Assembly: GCA_944332435.1 (NCBI GenBank)
Contig: CALVJW010000009.1
Coordinates: 1-48,406 of the forward strand
Source: an uncultured Bacilli bacterium
Lineage (GTDB): Bacteria; Bacillota_I; Bacilli_A; RF39; UBA660
Reading direction: 5' to 3'
Length of the DNA stretch: 48,406 bases
Each line of letters begins with the position of its first letter. Position 1 is the first letter of the stretch. Below are positions 27,344 to 34,823 of this stretch, in pieces. A program made the translations under genes and the position numbers. The notes beneath the pieces are model-generated. The model worked only from the letters and a program-made list of their open reading frames with translations, was not told where the DNA came from and did not search any database.

Positions 27344-27371
27344 TTGACAAAACAATAATTTTCTATATAAT
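27344..27371 (+). promoter_or_regulatory. Sigma-A promoter of the kinase-like gene
   Basis: TTGACA, 16 bases, TATAAT. It lies only 11 bases beyond CIRCE copy 2, so HrcA bound there could influence it. Confidence 0.8.
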
Positions 27372-27399
27372 AAATCAAAGTTTTTTAAAGGGGAATTAT

Positions 27400-28191
27400 A
27401 TGAAAAAAATTGTTTTATATCAAACAGATATTTTAAAATTACCTATTTTAGCACAAAAAGAATTCCATACTTTATATCACTATAATGGAAAAATTATTAA
27501 AATTATTCGTGGTGATATACCTGACCAAAAGAAACAAATTTTGCAACAATTAGAAAAAGTAAAAATACACCAAGTCGATTCTATCAACTTTCATAACAAT
27601 CATCTTATCCCTAAAGCAGTTGTTTTAGATGAACATGGTTATTGTGGCTATTGTATGGAAAAGGAAGAAAATCAACTATTCAATTCATCTAATTTAGAAG
27701 AAATTTGTACTTATTATAAAAACGTAGAGCACACCATGGAATACGGTCATCAACAAGGGATTATTTTTCCCGATCTTTTTTCGCAAGGAAATATTATTTA
27801 CAATCAACAATTAAAGCAACCAAAGTTTATTGATTTTGATGGATGGCAAATAAAGCAAATTCCAGCAGGAACAAGATCTAATTTAAAACCTTATCGAAAT
27901 CAAATATGTCAAAATCCTAAATTCAAACAAAAAAATTTATATCAAGTAAATTTTGATCGCCTGATGTTATTAAGACAATTTTTAATTCATTTAACGAATA
28001 TTGATATATTAGAGCATGATATTCCATCTGCGTTACAAAATATTATCAATTTTCTTTCTATTCAAGATAATCCATTATTAATTCAAGAATTGCAAACTAT
28101 TTTCAACTTAGAATCCACCACTCCAATTCCAGTATTAAAGCCATTGATTGAAGAAATAGAACATCACCTAAAAACAAAAAAGAAACATTAA
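27400..28191 (+). CDS. Protein kinase-fold protein, function unknown
   Basis: A 263-residue cytosolic protein with an apparent kinase/aminoglycoside-phosphotransferase fold. Residues 111-150 read HTMEYGHQQGIIFPDLFSQG followed by NIIYN and, 12 residues on, FIDFDGW. This matches a catalytic loop (Asp125, Asn131) and a DFD/DFG metal-binding motif (Asp145/Asp147). A candidate lysine for ATP binding lies in GKIIKIIRGD (31-40). The substrate is unknown. The start follows AAAGGGGAATT. The gene is divergent from the heat-shock operon and overlaps the end of the MerR gene by four bases. Confidence 0.65.
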   Translation: MKKIVLYQTDILKLPILAQKEFHTLYHYNGKIIKIIRGDIPDQKKQILQQLEKVKIHQVDSINFHNNHLIPKAVVLDEHGYCGYCMEKEENQLFNSSNLEEICTYYKNVEHTMEYGHQQGIIFPDLFSQGNIIYNQQLKQPKFIDFDGWQIKQIPAGTRSNLKPYRNQICQNPKFKQKNLYQVNFDRLMLLRQFLIHLTNIDILEHDIPSALQNIINFLSIQDNPLLIQELQTIFNLESTTPIPVLKPLIEEIEHHLKTKKKH

Positions 28192-29198
28192 TTTGTTTCT
28201 TTTTCAAATACATAATATCCTGGTATTCTCTTACCAAAAATATAATCTCCGTTTTTCCATTCAACAATTAAATAAGTCTTTCCATTTTCTTTTAAATACT
28301 CATATTTCGATACAGTATTTCTAGAACAAAATGGTGTAAAGAATCCTTTCGTATAACAAAAATCAATATGATTTGTTCCAGTTACCATGATTCCTGTTCC
28401 ATCTAATGAAATCATAATTTTTTTAAGCCATAAATCTCTTTCTGTAAAACGTTTACCAGGAATAAATTGATCTTTTTCACAAACATAATCAACAACATTC
28501 CAAATACCAGCAATTTCACTATCCTCTACAAATGGTAAATTCGTATCATCTTGGTGTGCGATTTCTGGAATCGTATATTCTTTATGATCAACATTTTCAT
28601 ATACCGCTACCTTATTTGCAACTAAAGCAATAGAATCTTGTAAAGCAACATATAAAATACCATCTTTGATTGTATATTCATTTTCAATATTATTGATATA
28701 TAGATATCCCTTTGTCCAACCAAAAACCCAATATTCTTGTCCACCTGGTAAAAAATATAATTCTTGAATATCATAATCATCTTCTATAAAATTTCTTTGT
28801 TTTGCATCACTTTGTTGACTAGCAACACCAAGTAATTTCCATTTTCCGATTGCTGCTTCATCATTAATAAATTTTCTCATTTTTGATATACTCCCTTCTC
28901 TTTTTGAAAAGGTCTCCAAAATATGAATTTTATTTTTCATGTTTTCTATTTCTTTACTATATTCGTTTACTTTCTCCTCTAATTTACTTGGTTCATACTC
29001 TCTAATCTCTTCTAAAGAAAAACCTAAGTCTTTTAAATTTAAGATAACAGTCATTTCTTCGATATTTTTCTCATTATAATAACGCTACCCAGAATAAACA
29101 TCGACAAAGCATGGTTTTAATAACCCCTTTTGTTCATAAAAACGAACTGTCTTAATTGATACGTCAAACATTTTAGCAAAGTCTCCTATTTTTATCAT
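28188..29198 (-). pseudogene. MerR family regulator interrupted by an in-frame amber codon
   Basis: The full frame runs from the ATG at 29198 (site GGAAAGGAG) and encodes MIKIGDFAKMFDVSIKTVRF YEQKGLLKP, a complete MerR helix-turn-helix start. At codon 38 (29087-29085) a TAG replaces the expected Tyr in YSGxRYYNEKNIEE, after which the same frame continues intact for 298 codons. A coiled coil follows (about 60-105), then an unrecognised beta-rich sensor domain (GKWKLLGVASQ, GTGIMVTGTNHIDF). Nothing else is broken, so the mutation is recent, polymorphic, a sequencing error or read through. Restart at the ATG 29054 would give a protein without the DNA-binding domain. Confidence 0.85.
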
Positions 29199-29220
29199 AT
29201 TTTTTCTCCTTTCCGAGTTC

Positions 29221-29251
29221 ACTATACATCTAACCTTAAGGGAAGAGTCAA
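29221..29251 (-). promoter_or_regulatory. MerR-type promoter/operator with 19-bp spacer
   Basis: On the minus strand TTGACT, 19 bases, TATAGT. The spacer holds the imperfect dyad CTTCCCTTAAGGTTAG. The over-long spacer with a dyad is the hallmark of promoters twisted into activity by MerR proteins, so this gene is probably autoregulated. Confidence 0.75.
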
Positions 29252-29262
29252 TACTATTATAT

Positions 29263-29298
29263 CAAAAAAAGAAATAATGTATCACATTGTTTCTTTTT
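29263..29298 (-). terminator. Terminator after the PepSY gene
   Basis: AAAGAAACAAT pairs with ATTATTTCTTT on the minus strand (one mismatch), followed by a T-run. Confidence 0.55.
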
Positions 29299-29827
29299 AA
29301 TAGCGGTCATAGTCGTAATAAATAATTTCACCAGTATCTACTCGAACTTTATATTCATATTCTTGATTCTGATAAATAAAATCAATCTCATAAACAGAAA
29401 TTCCATCATCCATTTCTTGTTTCTTTTCTTTCCATGTTACTTGTTTCCCTGTTAAATTCGCATGATCTAGTACTTTTTGAACTGCTTCTTCCAATGAAAT
29501 ATTTGTTATCTCTTCTACTTTATTTTCCGGTAACTTTTCTTCTGTTTTCTTATAATTCGTATAAATAACGTTTCCATTTTTCGCATTAATTTTAAATTCA
29601 TATTCTTGATTTTGATAATAAAGTTCTACTTCGTAGATTTCTTTTTCTAATTCAAAATCAATTGCGTCAAAAAAAACATCCTTCTTTGATAAATCCATAT
29701 ATTCTACTACGACATCTTGAACTTTATTTTTTCCAATAAAATTCATTTTATAATATCCAAATATTAATGATAAAAATAATATGATTACAACAATGACTAT
29801 AATAAAAATTCTTTTTGTCTGTTTCAT
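29297..29827 (-). CDS. Membrane-anchored protein with two PepSY domains
   Basis: A 176-residue protein with one N-terminal membrane helix (residues 5-25, IFIIVIVVIILFLSLIFGYY) and two extracellular PepSY-type repeats. The first is at about 55-90 (YEVELYYQNQEYEFKINAKN GNVIY) and the second at about 120-172 (SLEEAVQKVLDHANLTGKQV ... YEYKVRVDTGEIIYYDYDRY). PepSY domains are often peptidase inhibitors or cell-wall enzyme regulators; the target here is unknown. The start at 29827 follows GAAAGGAGACATT, which rules out the in-frame ATG 15 bases upstream. Confidence 0.82.
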   Translation of the reverse strand: MKQTKRIFIIVIVVIILFLSLIFGYYKMNFIGKNKVQDVVVEYMDLSKKDVFFDAIDFELEKEIYEVELYYQNQEYEFKINAKNGNVIYTNYKKTEEKLPENKVEEITNISLEEAVQKVLDHANLTGKQVTWKEKKQEMDDGISVYEIDFIYQNQEYEYKVRVDTGEIIYYDYDRY

Positions 29828-29884
29828 AATGTCTCCTTTCATTATCTATTATTATATCAAGGAGAGTTATGAACTTCAAATTCC

Positions 29885-29933
29885 TTGCATATTCTCATGT
29901 TTATCTATCATAATAAAATAGATAGATAGATAG
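29885..29933 (+). promoter_or_regulatory. Putative promoter and (ATAG)4 repeat before the DUF2179 gene
   Basis: TTGCAT, 18 bases, CATAAT is a plausible sigma-A promoter. Four ATAG copies (29918-29933) fill the leader and run directly into the AGGTGAT ribosome site. Confidence 0.4.
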
Positions 29934-29941
29934 GTGATCAT

Positions 29942-30448
29942 ATGAATTGGCTATTATATGGAATGATTTTTTTCTCTAAAGTAATTGAAAATTCTTTAGG
30001 TACTTTGCGTTTAATTGTTGTTGCCAATGGAAAAAAATTACTAGGTGCGATTTTACAATTTTTAATTGCCTTAGTTTGGGTATTAGTAACAGGTGCCGTT
30101 GTTGTTAATATTCATCAAGATCCTCTTAAAATCATATTTTTTGCCCTTGGCTCTTTTGTTGGTTCCTATTCTGGTAGTTTCATAGAGGAAAAAATGGCAT
30201 TAGGTAGTAATATGTTAATGGTGATTATTGAAAAAGATTTAGAAAAACAAATTGTTCCTACACTACGAAATTATGGATATCAAATCACAACCATGAATGC
30301 TGCTGGTATGTATAATAAGAAGACAGTCTTAATGATTGTAATTGCTAGAAAAGAAAGAAGAAAACTAGTACATTTAATTCATACTTTAGATTCTAAGGCC
30401 CTCATTATTTCTGAATCAGCCAAAACAATCCGGCATACAAAACCTTAA
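29942..30448 (+). CDS. DUF2179/UPF0316 membrane protein
   Basis: A 168-residue protein with three N-terminal membrane helices (about 1-85) carrying the family motif FFSKVIENSLGTLRLIVVANG and FVGSYSGSFIEEKMALG. A C-terminal DUF2179 domain (about 95-160) is a small alpha-beta fold like the cytosolic part of YitT proteins (KDLEKQIVPTLRNYGYQITT, MIVIARKERRKLVHLI). The function is not established. The start follows AGGTGAT. It converges on the glycerophosphodiesterase gene with a four-base overlap and no room for a terminator. Confidence 0.88.
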   Translation: MNWLLYGMIFFSKVIENSLGTLRLIVVANGKKLLGAILQFLIALVWVLVTGAVVVNIHQDPLKIIFFALGSFVGSYSGSFIEEKMALGSNMLMVIIEKDLEKQIVPTLRNYGYQITTMNAAGMYNKKTVLMIVIARKERRKLVHLIHTLDSKALIISESAKTIRHTKP

Positions 30449-31122
30449 TTTTTATATAACTTACTTGCATAATCAGTAATAATACCAACATTTTTACTTT
30501 TTTTTAATATTTTTTCTAATTCTTTTTGATTATTTACCGTCCAAATAAATGTTTCTTTCTTAAAATCACATTTGTCTAAATAATGTCTATTTACTAAAAT
30601 AAAATCTAAATCAGTATTAAAATGATTGGTGTTGAGTAAGAAACCAATTATGATTCCTACTTTATCTTTGGGATATTTTCTTTTCCAATATGATACCAAT
30701 GGATAATGAAAACTACAAATATAAAAATTTAAATAAAAATATTTTTTTAGTACTTGGTGAATTTGTTTGACAATTTCTTTATATCCAAGTCCTTCTTCTT
30801 TAATATCAATAATAACTTTTTTATGACTATGAACTTTTTTTAACACTTCATCTAATGTTGCTACTTCTAACTTCTTTTTACCAGGATCTAAATCATATTG
30901 TTTGATTTGTTCTAATGTTAACGATGATACAAATTTTGTTTCGTTATTATGATCACTAATCGTTAGCCCATGAATGACAACAATTTTTTTATCTTTCGTC
31001 ATTCTAACGTCTAATTCAATTCCATCAATATAATCTTGATTCAGACTATTTACAATTCCCGTAATCGAATTTTCTAACCATTTTTTATTATCATTACCCC
31101 TATGTGCAATTAAAGATATCAT
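30445..31122 (-). CDS. Glycerophosphodiester phosphodiesterase
   Basis: A 225-residue GDPD with a TIM-barrel fold that releases glycerol-3-phosphate from glycerophosphodiesters. The N-terminal catalytic set is complete: LIAHRGN (His/Arg), GIELDVRMTKDKKIVVIHG (the metal-binding Glu and Asp and the second catalytic His). The second metal Glu is probably in VIIDIKEEGLG. There is no signal peptide, so it acts in the cytosol. The start follows AGGTGAAAGT. Confidence 0.92.
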   Translation of the reverse strand: MISLIAHRGNDNKKWLENSITGIVNSLNQDYIDGIELDVRMTKDKKIVVIHGLTISDHNNETKFVSSLTLEQIKQYDLDPGKKKLEVATLDEVLKKVHSHKKVIIDIKEEGLGYKEIVKQIHQVLKKYFYLNFYICSFHYPLVSYWKRKYPKDKVGIIIGFLLNTNHFNTDLDFILVNRHYLDKCDFKKETFIWTVNNQKELEKILKKSKNVGIITDYASKLYKN

Positions 31123-31152
31123 ACTTTCACCTAGTTTATTATATGTAAATAG

Positions 31153-31181
31153 TTAGAAAAAAAGAAACCACAATGGTTTCT
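31153..31181 (-). terminator. Terminator after khpA
   Basis: AGAAACCA / TGGTTTCT stem followed on the minus strand by seven T. Confidence 0.85.
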
Positions 31182-31425
31182 AGAAAGAATCAATACTAAT
31201 ACGTACTAATTTATTTTCATGATTGTAACTTGCTGCTTGTACAAGTGTACGAATAGCATTTGCTATTGTACCCCCATGACCGATTACGTTTCCCATATCG
31301 GTTTCATCTACTAGTACTTGAATGATCATGGTATCTTCTGTGTCATCAAATAATTTTACTTTTACCGCATCCTTATTTTTCGCAACACTTTTAATAAGAT
31401 ACTCAGTCAAATTGACAAGTTCCAT
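31180..31425 (-). CDS. khpA: KH-domain RNA-binding protein KhpA (YlqC)
   Basis: An 81-residue single KH domain protein, in other Firmicutes the partner of KhpB/Jag in post-transcriptional control of division and cell-wall genes. The GxxG loop is in MGNVIGHGGTIANAIRTLV. It starts three bases after the rpsP stop with GAAAGGAAA, so it is co-translated. In Bacillus the order rpsP-khpA continues into rimM-trmD-rplS; here a terminator follows at once. Confidence 0.93.
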   Translation of the reverse strand: MELVNLTEYLIKSVAKNKDAVKVKLFDDTEDTMIIQVLVDETDMGNVIGHGGTIANAIRTLVQAASYNHENKLVRISIDSF

Positions 31426-31428
31426 AGA

Positions 31429-31707
31429 CTAGTTTCCTTTCTTCATTTTAGATTCATGTAATTTTTTCATAATACCTTTTGAACTTAAAATATTACGAAC
31501 TGTATCTGTAGGTTGTGCTCCATTATTTAACCATTTTAAAGCAACTTCTTCGTTTACTTCAACAACTGCTGGTTGTTTTGTTGGATCATAAGTTCCAACT
31601 GTTTCAATAAATTTTCCATCTCTTGGGCTTCTTGAATCAGCTGCTACAATACGATAAAATGGTTTTTTTGTACTTCCCATTCTCTTTAATCTTAATTTAA
31701 CTGCCAT
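31429..31707 (-). CDS. rpsP: 30S ribosomal protein S16
   Basis: A 92-residue S16. It begins [20 protein letters not shown] and continues [19 protein letters not shown], diagnostic of the family. The longer frame to 31746 is ignored because GGAGGGATAAC precedes the ATG at 31707 and the promoter -10 box lies inside the longer version. ffh, the usual upstream neighbour, is replaced by the 3' part of cotE. Confidence 0.97.
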   Translation of the reverse strand: MAVKLRLKRMGSTKKPFYRIVAADSRSPRDGKFIETVGTYDPTKQPAVVEVNEEVALKWLNNGAQPTDTVRNILSSKGIMKKLHESKMKKGN

Positions 31708-31731
31708 GTTATCCCTCCATTCATTACCACC

Positions 31732-31777
31732 ATTATAGCATCCCACAACAAAAGTGTCAACCTTTTTTTGTTGACAC
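31732..31777 (-). promoter_or_regulatory. rpsP promoter overlapping the cotE terminator hairpin
   Basis: The promoter on the minus strand is TTGACA, 17 bases, TATAAT with an extended TG. Its -35 box is the 3' arm of an 8-bp hairpin, GTGTCAAC / GTTGACAC (31754-31777), which directly follows the cotE stop and can act as its terminator. Confidence 0.85.
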
Positions 31778-31781
31778 CTAA

Positions 31782-32183
31782 TTATATATATTTTTCATCT
31801 ACAGTTTGATCGATTTGTTCCAATACTGTATTATCTACATCATCTTCAATTTCATCCCATGGATCTTCCTCTTCTTCCACAGAAATCTTAACTTTTCCTT
31901 CTCCAACAATTTCAACACCAAGTTCTTTTTCGATATCAAAATTGATATCACCGTTTTCTAAAATTTGAACTTTCACACAGTTTGGTTGTTTTAATGTACG
32001 TACAATGACATCCGTTTCCCCTGATACATTTTCTTTTGTTCTTACATTGAATACATCATTGTAATCAATTTTTTTACTAACAACCGTTGTCTTTGAGTCA
32101 TTATCATAAGAATACCAAATATTAATATCAAAAGATCCATCTACACCAATTTTTTCTCCCGTCTTATATCCTTTAAATTGATG
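31782..32183 (-). CDS. cotE: cotE, 3' segment (split gene)
   Basis: Encodes the C-terminal three quarters of the outer spore-coat morphogenetic protein CotE. Diagnostic stretches are [40 protein letters not shown] and the acidic tail [16 protein letters not shown], all matching Bacillus CotE in order. The first 43 residues are missing; they lie 6.3 kb away at 38440-38570. An ATG at 32189 opens the frame but has no ribosome site and lies in the element's end. Recombination at the CATCA core (32183-32179) joins codon 43 (His) to Gln-Phe-Lys in frame and gives a 175-residue CotE (181 in Bacillus). Confidence 0.93.
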   Translation of the reverse strand, partial: HQFKGYKTGEKIGVDGSFDINIWYSYDNDSKTTVVSKKIDYNDVFNVRTKENVSGETDVIVRTLKQPNCVKVQILENGDINFDIEKELGVEIVGEGKVKISVEEEEDPWDEIEDDVDNTVLEQIDQTVDEKYI

Positions 32184-32205
32184 TGTCATGGTTTTTGGTG
32201 ATAAC
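32179..32205. repeat. Left attachment site: TGATG core plus inverted-repeat arm
   Basis: The core TGATG at 32179-32183 is identical to that at 38440-38444. The element-side arm TTGGTGATAAC (32195-32205) is the inverse of GTTATCACCAA at 38421-38431. The arms are 11 and 8 bases from their cores, so the closed circle would have an attP-like dyad of 11-bp arms 24 bases apart, centred on the CA of CATCA. Confidence 0.8.
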
Positions 32206-32218
32206 TTTTTGCATTTTT

Positions 32219-33880
32219 TTAAACAACTTGATTCAGTTGTTTTAATTTGAAATATAAATCTACTGTTTTGTCTTGATGAATTTCTATTTTGTCAACAATT
32301 TTTAATATTAACTCTTTAGGTGGCTTTTTTCTAGATTTCAAATATTTTTTTACTATAGTTTGAGTTTCTAATAATTGATCAATAGAATTATTCTTTTTAT
32401 ACTCTTCTACACTTACTTTTAATTCGTTAGTTTCTTTTTGTTTTGATTTTTTTTGTTTCTCAAATTTGTCTGTTAATTTCTTATATGTGTCAGGAGTGAT
32501 AATGTCGTCCAATCTATCCATATATAATTTCTCAATTTTTAAATCAATACTTTTTATATCAATTTCTAATCTACCTATCTTTTTTTCAAGTTCTTCAGAG
32601 TATGTATTTAAAGTTTTTTTCCGATTACTTACAATATCATCATAACCTATTAAGTCAATATACTTATTACAAACAGATGTAATAATTGATAGTAATTGTT
32701 CTTCTAAATTATTATAATTCATTGTATGAGGAGTACATTTATTATAAGCACTATTTTTTCTATAATAGTTACAATAAGTATATACATATTGTTTTTCTTT
32801 AGGTCGATTATCTCTTTTAGGATTGCCAACACCTATTTTATGGCCACATTCATGACAAAACATAATGCCACCAAAAATTCTTTCATATGGTTTTGTAGGT
32901 TGCCTGTAATTTGCATCTAATAAATTTTGTACTCTATAAAATGTATCTTTATCAATGATTGGTTCATGCGTTCCTTCTACTATTACCCAATCCTCTTTTG
33001 ATGTTTTTACAATTTTTTTCTCACGAAAACTTTTTTTTACATGAACATTTTGTACCATATCACCAATATACATTCTATTCCTTAAAATACTCCTTACAGT
33101 ATGATAATTCCAGTCATAAGGATGTTTTGCTTTAACACCCCTTCTCGTTTGCTTATAAACTTCAGGAATTGGTATTTTTTCGTTTGTCAAAATTTTCATA
33201 ACACCACTTTGCGAATGTAATTTTAAATAAAGTTCAAATATTCTTTTTACATTTTTTGCTGCTTCTTCGTCTATTATCAATTTATGCTTATCATTTGGAT
33301 CTTTTATATACCCATATACAGGCTTGCCACCCATATATTCTCCTGCTTGTTGTTTAATTCTATATACTCTTTTAATATTTTTAGATAAATCTCTAGAATA
33401 TTTTTCGTTAATAAAATTATTAAGTGCAGCATACTCATTATTTGAATTTTCATTATTAAAAGTATCAATCTGTTCTTGAATAGCAATATATCTAATATTG
33501 TTTTCGGGAAAATAATAATCTAAAAAATAACTACATTCAAAATTACTTCTTCCAAGTCTTGATAGATTTTTAGTAATAACAACTTTAATTTTTCCAGATT
33601 CCATATCTTCTTGCAATTTATTCCAACCCGGTCTGTCAAAATTAGTTCCACTAACTCCATCATCGATAAACTCTTTACATTTTTCGCCTACATTTCCATT
33701 GCGATCAATAAATTCGTTCATCAATCTTCTTTGATTGGAAACACTTTCACTTTCATCGATTGGTTTATCTAGTTCATCTTGTTTTACTTCATCAGCCAAT
33801 GATAGTCTAATATATTTCGCTATTTCTTCTGGTTTATATGCTTTTAATAATAAATTAACAATACCACAATCATAATTCAT
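32219..33880 (-). CDS. Large serine recombinase (excisionase of the cotE element)
   Basis: A 553-residue large serine recombinase. The resolvase domain (about 20-170) has the catalytic Ser27 in KYIRLSLAD, DGVSGTNFDRPGWNKLQEDM and the Arg motif TKNLSRLGRSNFE. The recombinase domain (about 190-300) has GGKPVYGYIKD and RSILRNRMYIGDMV. A zinc ribbon has Cys342/345 (FCHECG) and Cys370/382. A coiled coil spans about 430-510. The gene reads towards the cotE junction and stops 35 bp from the core, as integrase genes commonly flank their att site. The start at 33880 follows GGAGGAGATAAC. No frameshift or missing catalytic residue is seen. Confidence 0.95.
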   Translation of the reverse strand: MNYDCGIVNLLLKAYKPEEIAKYIRLSLADEVKQDELDKPIDESESVSNQRRLMNEFIDRNGNVGEKCKEFIDDGVSGTNFDRPGWNKLQEDMESGKIKVVITKNLSRLGRSNFECSYFLDYYFPENNIRYIAIQEQIDTFNNENSNNEYAALNNFINEKYSRDLSKNIKRVYRIKQQAGEYMGGKPVYGYIKDPNDKHKLIIDEEAAKNVKRIFELYLKLHSQSGVMKILTNEKIPIPEVYKQTRRGVKAKHPYDWNYHTVRSILRNRMYIGDMVQNVHVKKSFREKKIVKTSKEDWVIVEGTHEPIIDKDTFYRVQNLLDANYRQPTKPYERIFGGIMFCHECGHKIGVGNPKRDNRPKEKQYVYTYCNYYRKNSAYNKCTPHTMNYNNLEEQLLSIITSVCNKYIDLIGYDDIVSNRKKTLNTYSEELEKKIGRLEIDIKSIDLKIEKLYMDRLDDIITPDTYKKLTDKFEKQKKSKQKETNELKVSVEEYKKNNSIDQLLETQTIVKKYLKSRKKPPKELILKIVDKIEIHQDKTVDLYFKLKQLNQVV

Positions 33881-33979
33881 GTTATCTCCTCCAATCGAAG
33901 GATTCAAATTGCTAAATTATATGCCCAACCATGTAAAACAATTATAGTATAAATTTAGTCAAAAAGAATCCATGTTAAG

Positions 33980-34099
33980 CTACTTAATATACTTTTTTAT
34001 ATAATCATTAAAAAAATCTTTAAAATCCTGTTCCAAAATTTCTAATATAGTATTGCCATCGTTTTTATAAAATACATTTATGTTTAAAGTTTTATTCAT
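33980..34099 (-). CDS. Small protein upstream of the recombinase (candidate directionality factor)
   Basis: A 39-residue frame, MNKTLNINVFYKNDGNTILE ... and ending FFNDYIKKYIK, with an excellent site, AGAGGTGATTG, at correct spacing. It is on the same strand about 100 bases upstream of the recombinase and probably shares its transcript. It has a short strand and a charged C-terminal helix. No family is recognised. Serine-recombinase elements that excise need a small directionality factor (SprB for SPbeta, CD1234 for the C. difficile skin), and this is the best candidate by position; the role is inferred. Confidence 0.6.
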   Translation of the reverse strand: MNKTLNINVFYKNDGNTILEILEQDFKDFFNDYIKKYIK

Positions 34100-34126
34100 A
34101 CAATCACCTCTTTCATATTCATTTTA

Positions 34127-34154
34127 AATATATGTTTTTTAAAGCAAAATATTT
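34127..34154 (-). promoter_or_regulatory. Candidate sigma-E-like promoter of the recombinase operon
   Basis: On the minus strand AAATATT, 13 bases, CATATATT, 28 bases before the start of the 39-aa gene. Compared with the Bacillus sigma-E pattern (KMATATT, 14-15, CATACAMT) it keeps 6 of 7 and 6 of 8 positions with a spacer one base short. AT-rich DNA makes chance matches common. Confidence 0.35.
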
Positions 34155-34207
34155 TTAATAAAATAATAAAAAAAACTATTTTTGTAGTTCTTTAATTCAT
34201 TAAATAT

Positions 34208-34443
34208 TTAGGATAACTTATTTTTTATCATATTTGCAATTTCAAATCCATTGAATTCTGAATGCAATAATATTGATAGTATATTATTTTTAATATAAGT
34301 TCTATTATCATATCTAATTAATATTTCTGCAATAACATCAAGGTTTTCATTAAATGATAATTTTTCAAAATGCGAAATAACATCTACTTGATTTTTAGAA
34401 TAATAAAATCCAATTATATTACCAAAAGAAGAATCTAATAGTA
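34208..34443 (-). pseudogene. Gene remnant inside the element
   Basis: A minus-strand frame without a start codon encodes about 78 residues ending in a TAA at 34210-34208 (LLLDSSFGNIIGFYYSKNQV ... HSEFNGFEIANMIKNKLS). It looks like the C-terminal end of a helical protein whose upstream part has been replaced by the LysR fragment on the opposite strand. The family is not recognised. This and the next remnant fill the stretch between the 39-aa gene and the 34824 gene. Confidence 0.4.
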
Positions 34444-34706
34444 GAAAATTACTAAATTATATTGCTCTTAATAATAATGTTAAACTTATTCCTAAAATGA
34501 AAATTGTAAGTCAAGAATTAATAACAAAATTTATTGGACTAGGCATTGGGTTTACTATGATAGATTTAGTAAAAAGGAATTATAATAATTTAGAAGAACT
34601 AAAAATAAATAAAAAAATACCAAATATAAATGTATATTTGGCTTCAAATAAATCTATTTTACCTACTTTCGCAAGTAAAACATTTATTAATTTAATAACC
34701 TACTAA
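34437..34706 (+). pseudogene. LysR-type regulator, C-terminal fragment
   Basis: About 90 residues matching the end of the LysR effector-binding domain: LLNYIALNNNVKLIPKM, then GLGIGFTMIDLVKRNYNN and NINVYLASNKSILPTFASK, stopping at 34706. The DNA-binding domain and most of the sensor domain are missing and no start with a ribosome site is present. The fragment is a leftover of an earlier rearrangement in the element. Confidence 0.6.
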
Positions 34707-34823
34707 GAATATTTCTTTATTATTATTTTCTTAAAAAGTATTGTCATTTAATTACTCTTAATATATAATAACTATCACATATAAAAGTTACTTTACGTGC
34801 ATTAAAATATTAGGGAGGTTTTT

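Noticed and set aside
31782-32189. The cotE 3' segment as an independent short gene starting at the ATG at 32189
   Set aside because: There is no ribosome site, the first codons are element DNA, and the protein would lack the N-terminal CotE region found at 38440-38570.
32221-32242. Hairpin at the 3' end of the recombinase gene as its terminator
   Set aside because: The stem AAACAACT/AGTTGTTT is followed by A rather than T on the minus strand, so it does not look like an intrinsic terminator; no clear terminator was found before the att core.
34497-34706. A 69-codon rightward frame that could be called a gene
   Set aside because: Coding similarity to LysR continues upstream of its ATG without a start, so it is the tail of a truncated regulator gene.
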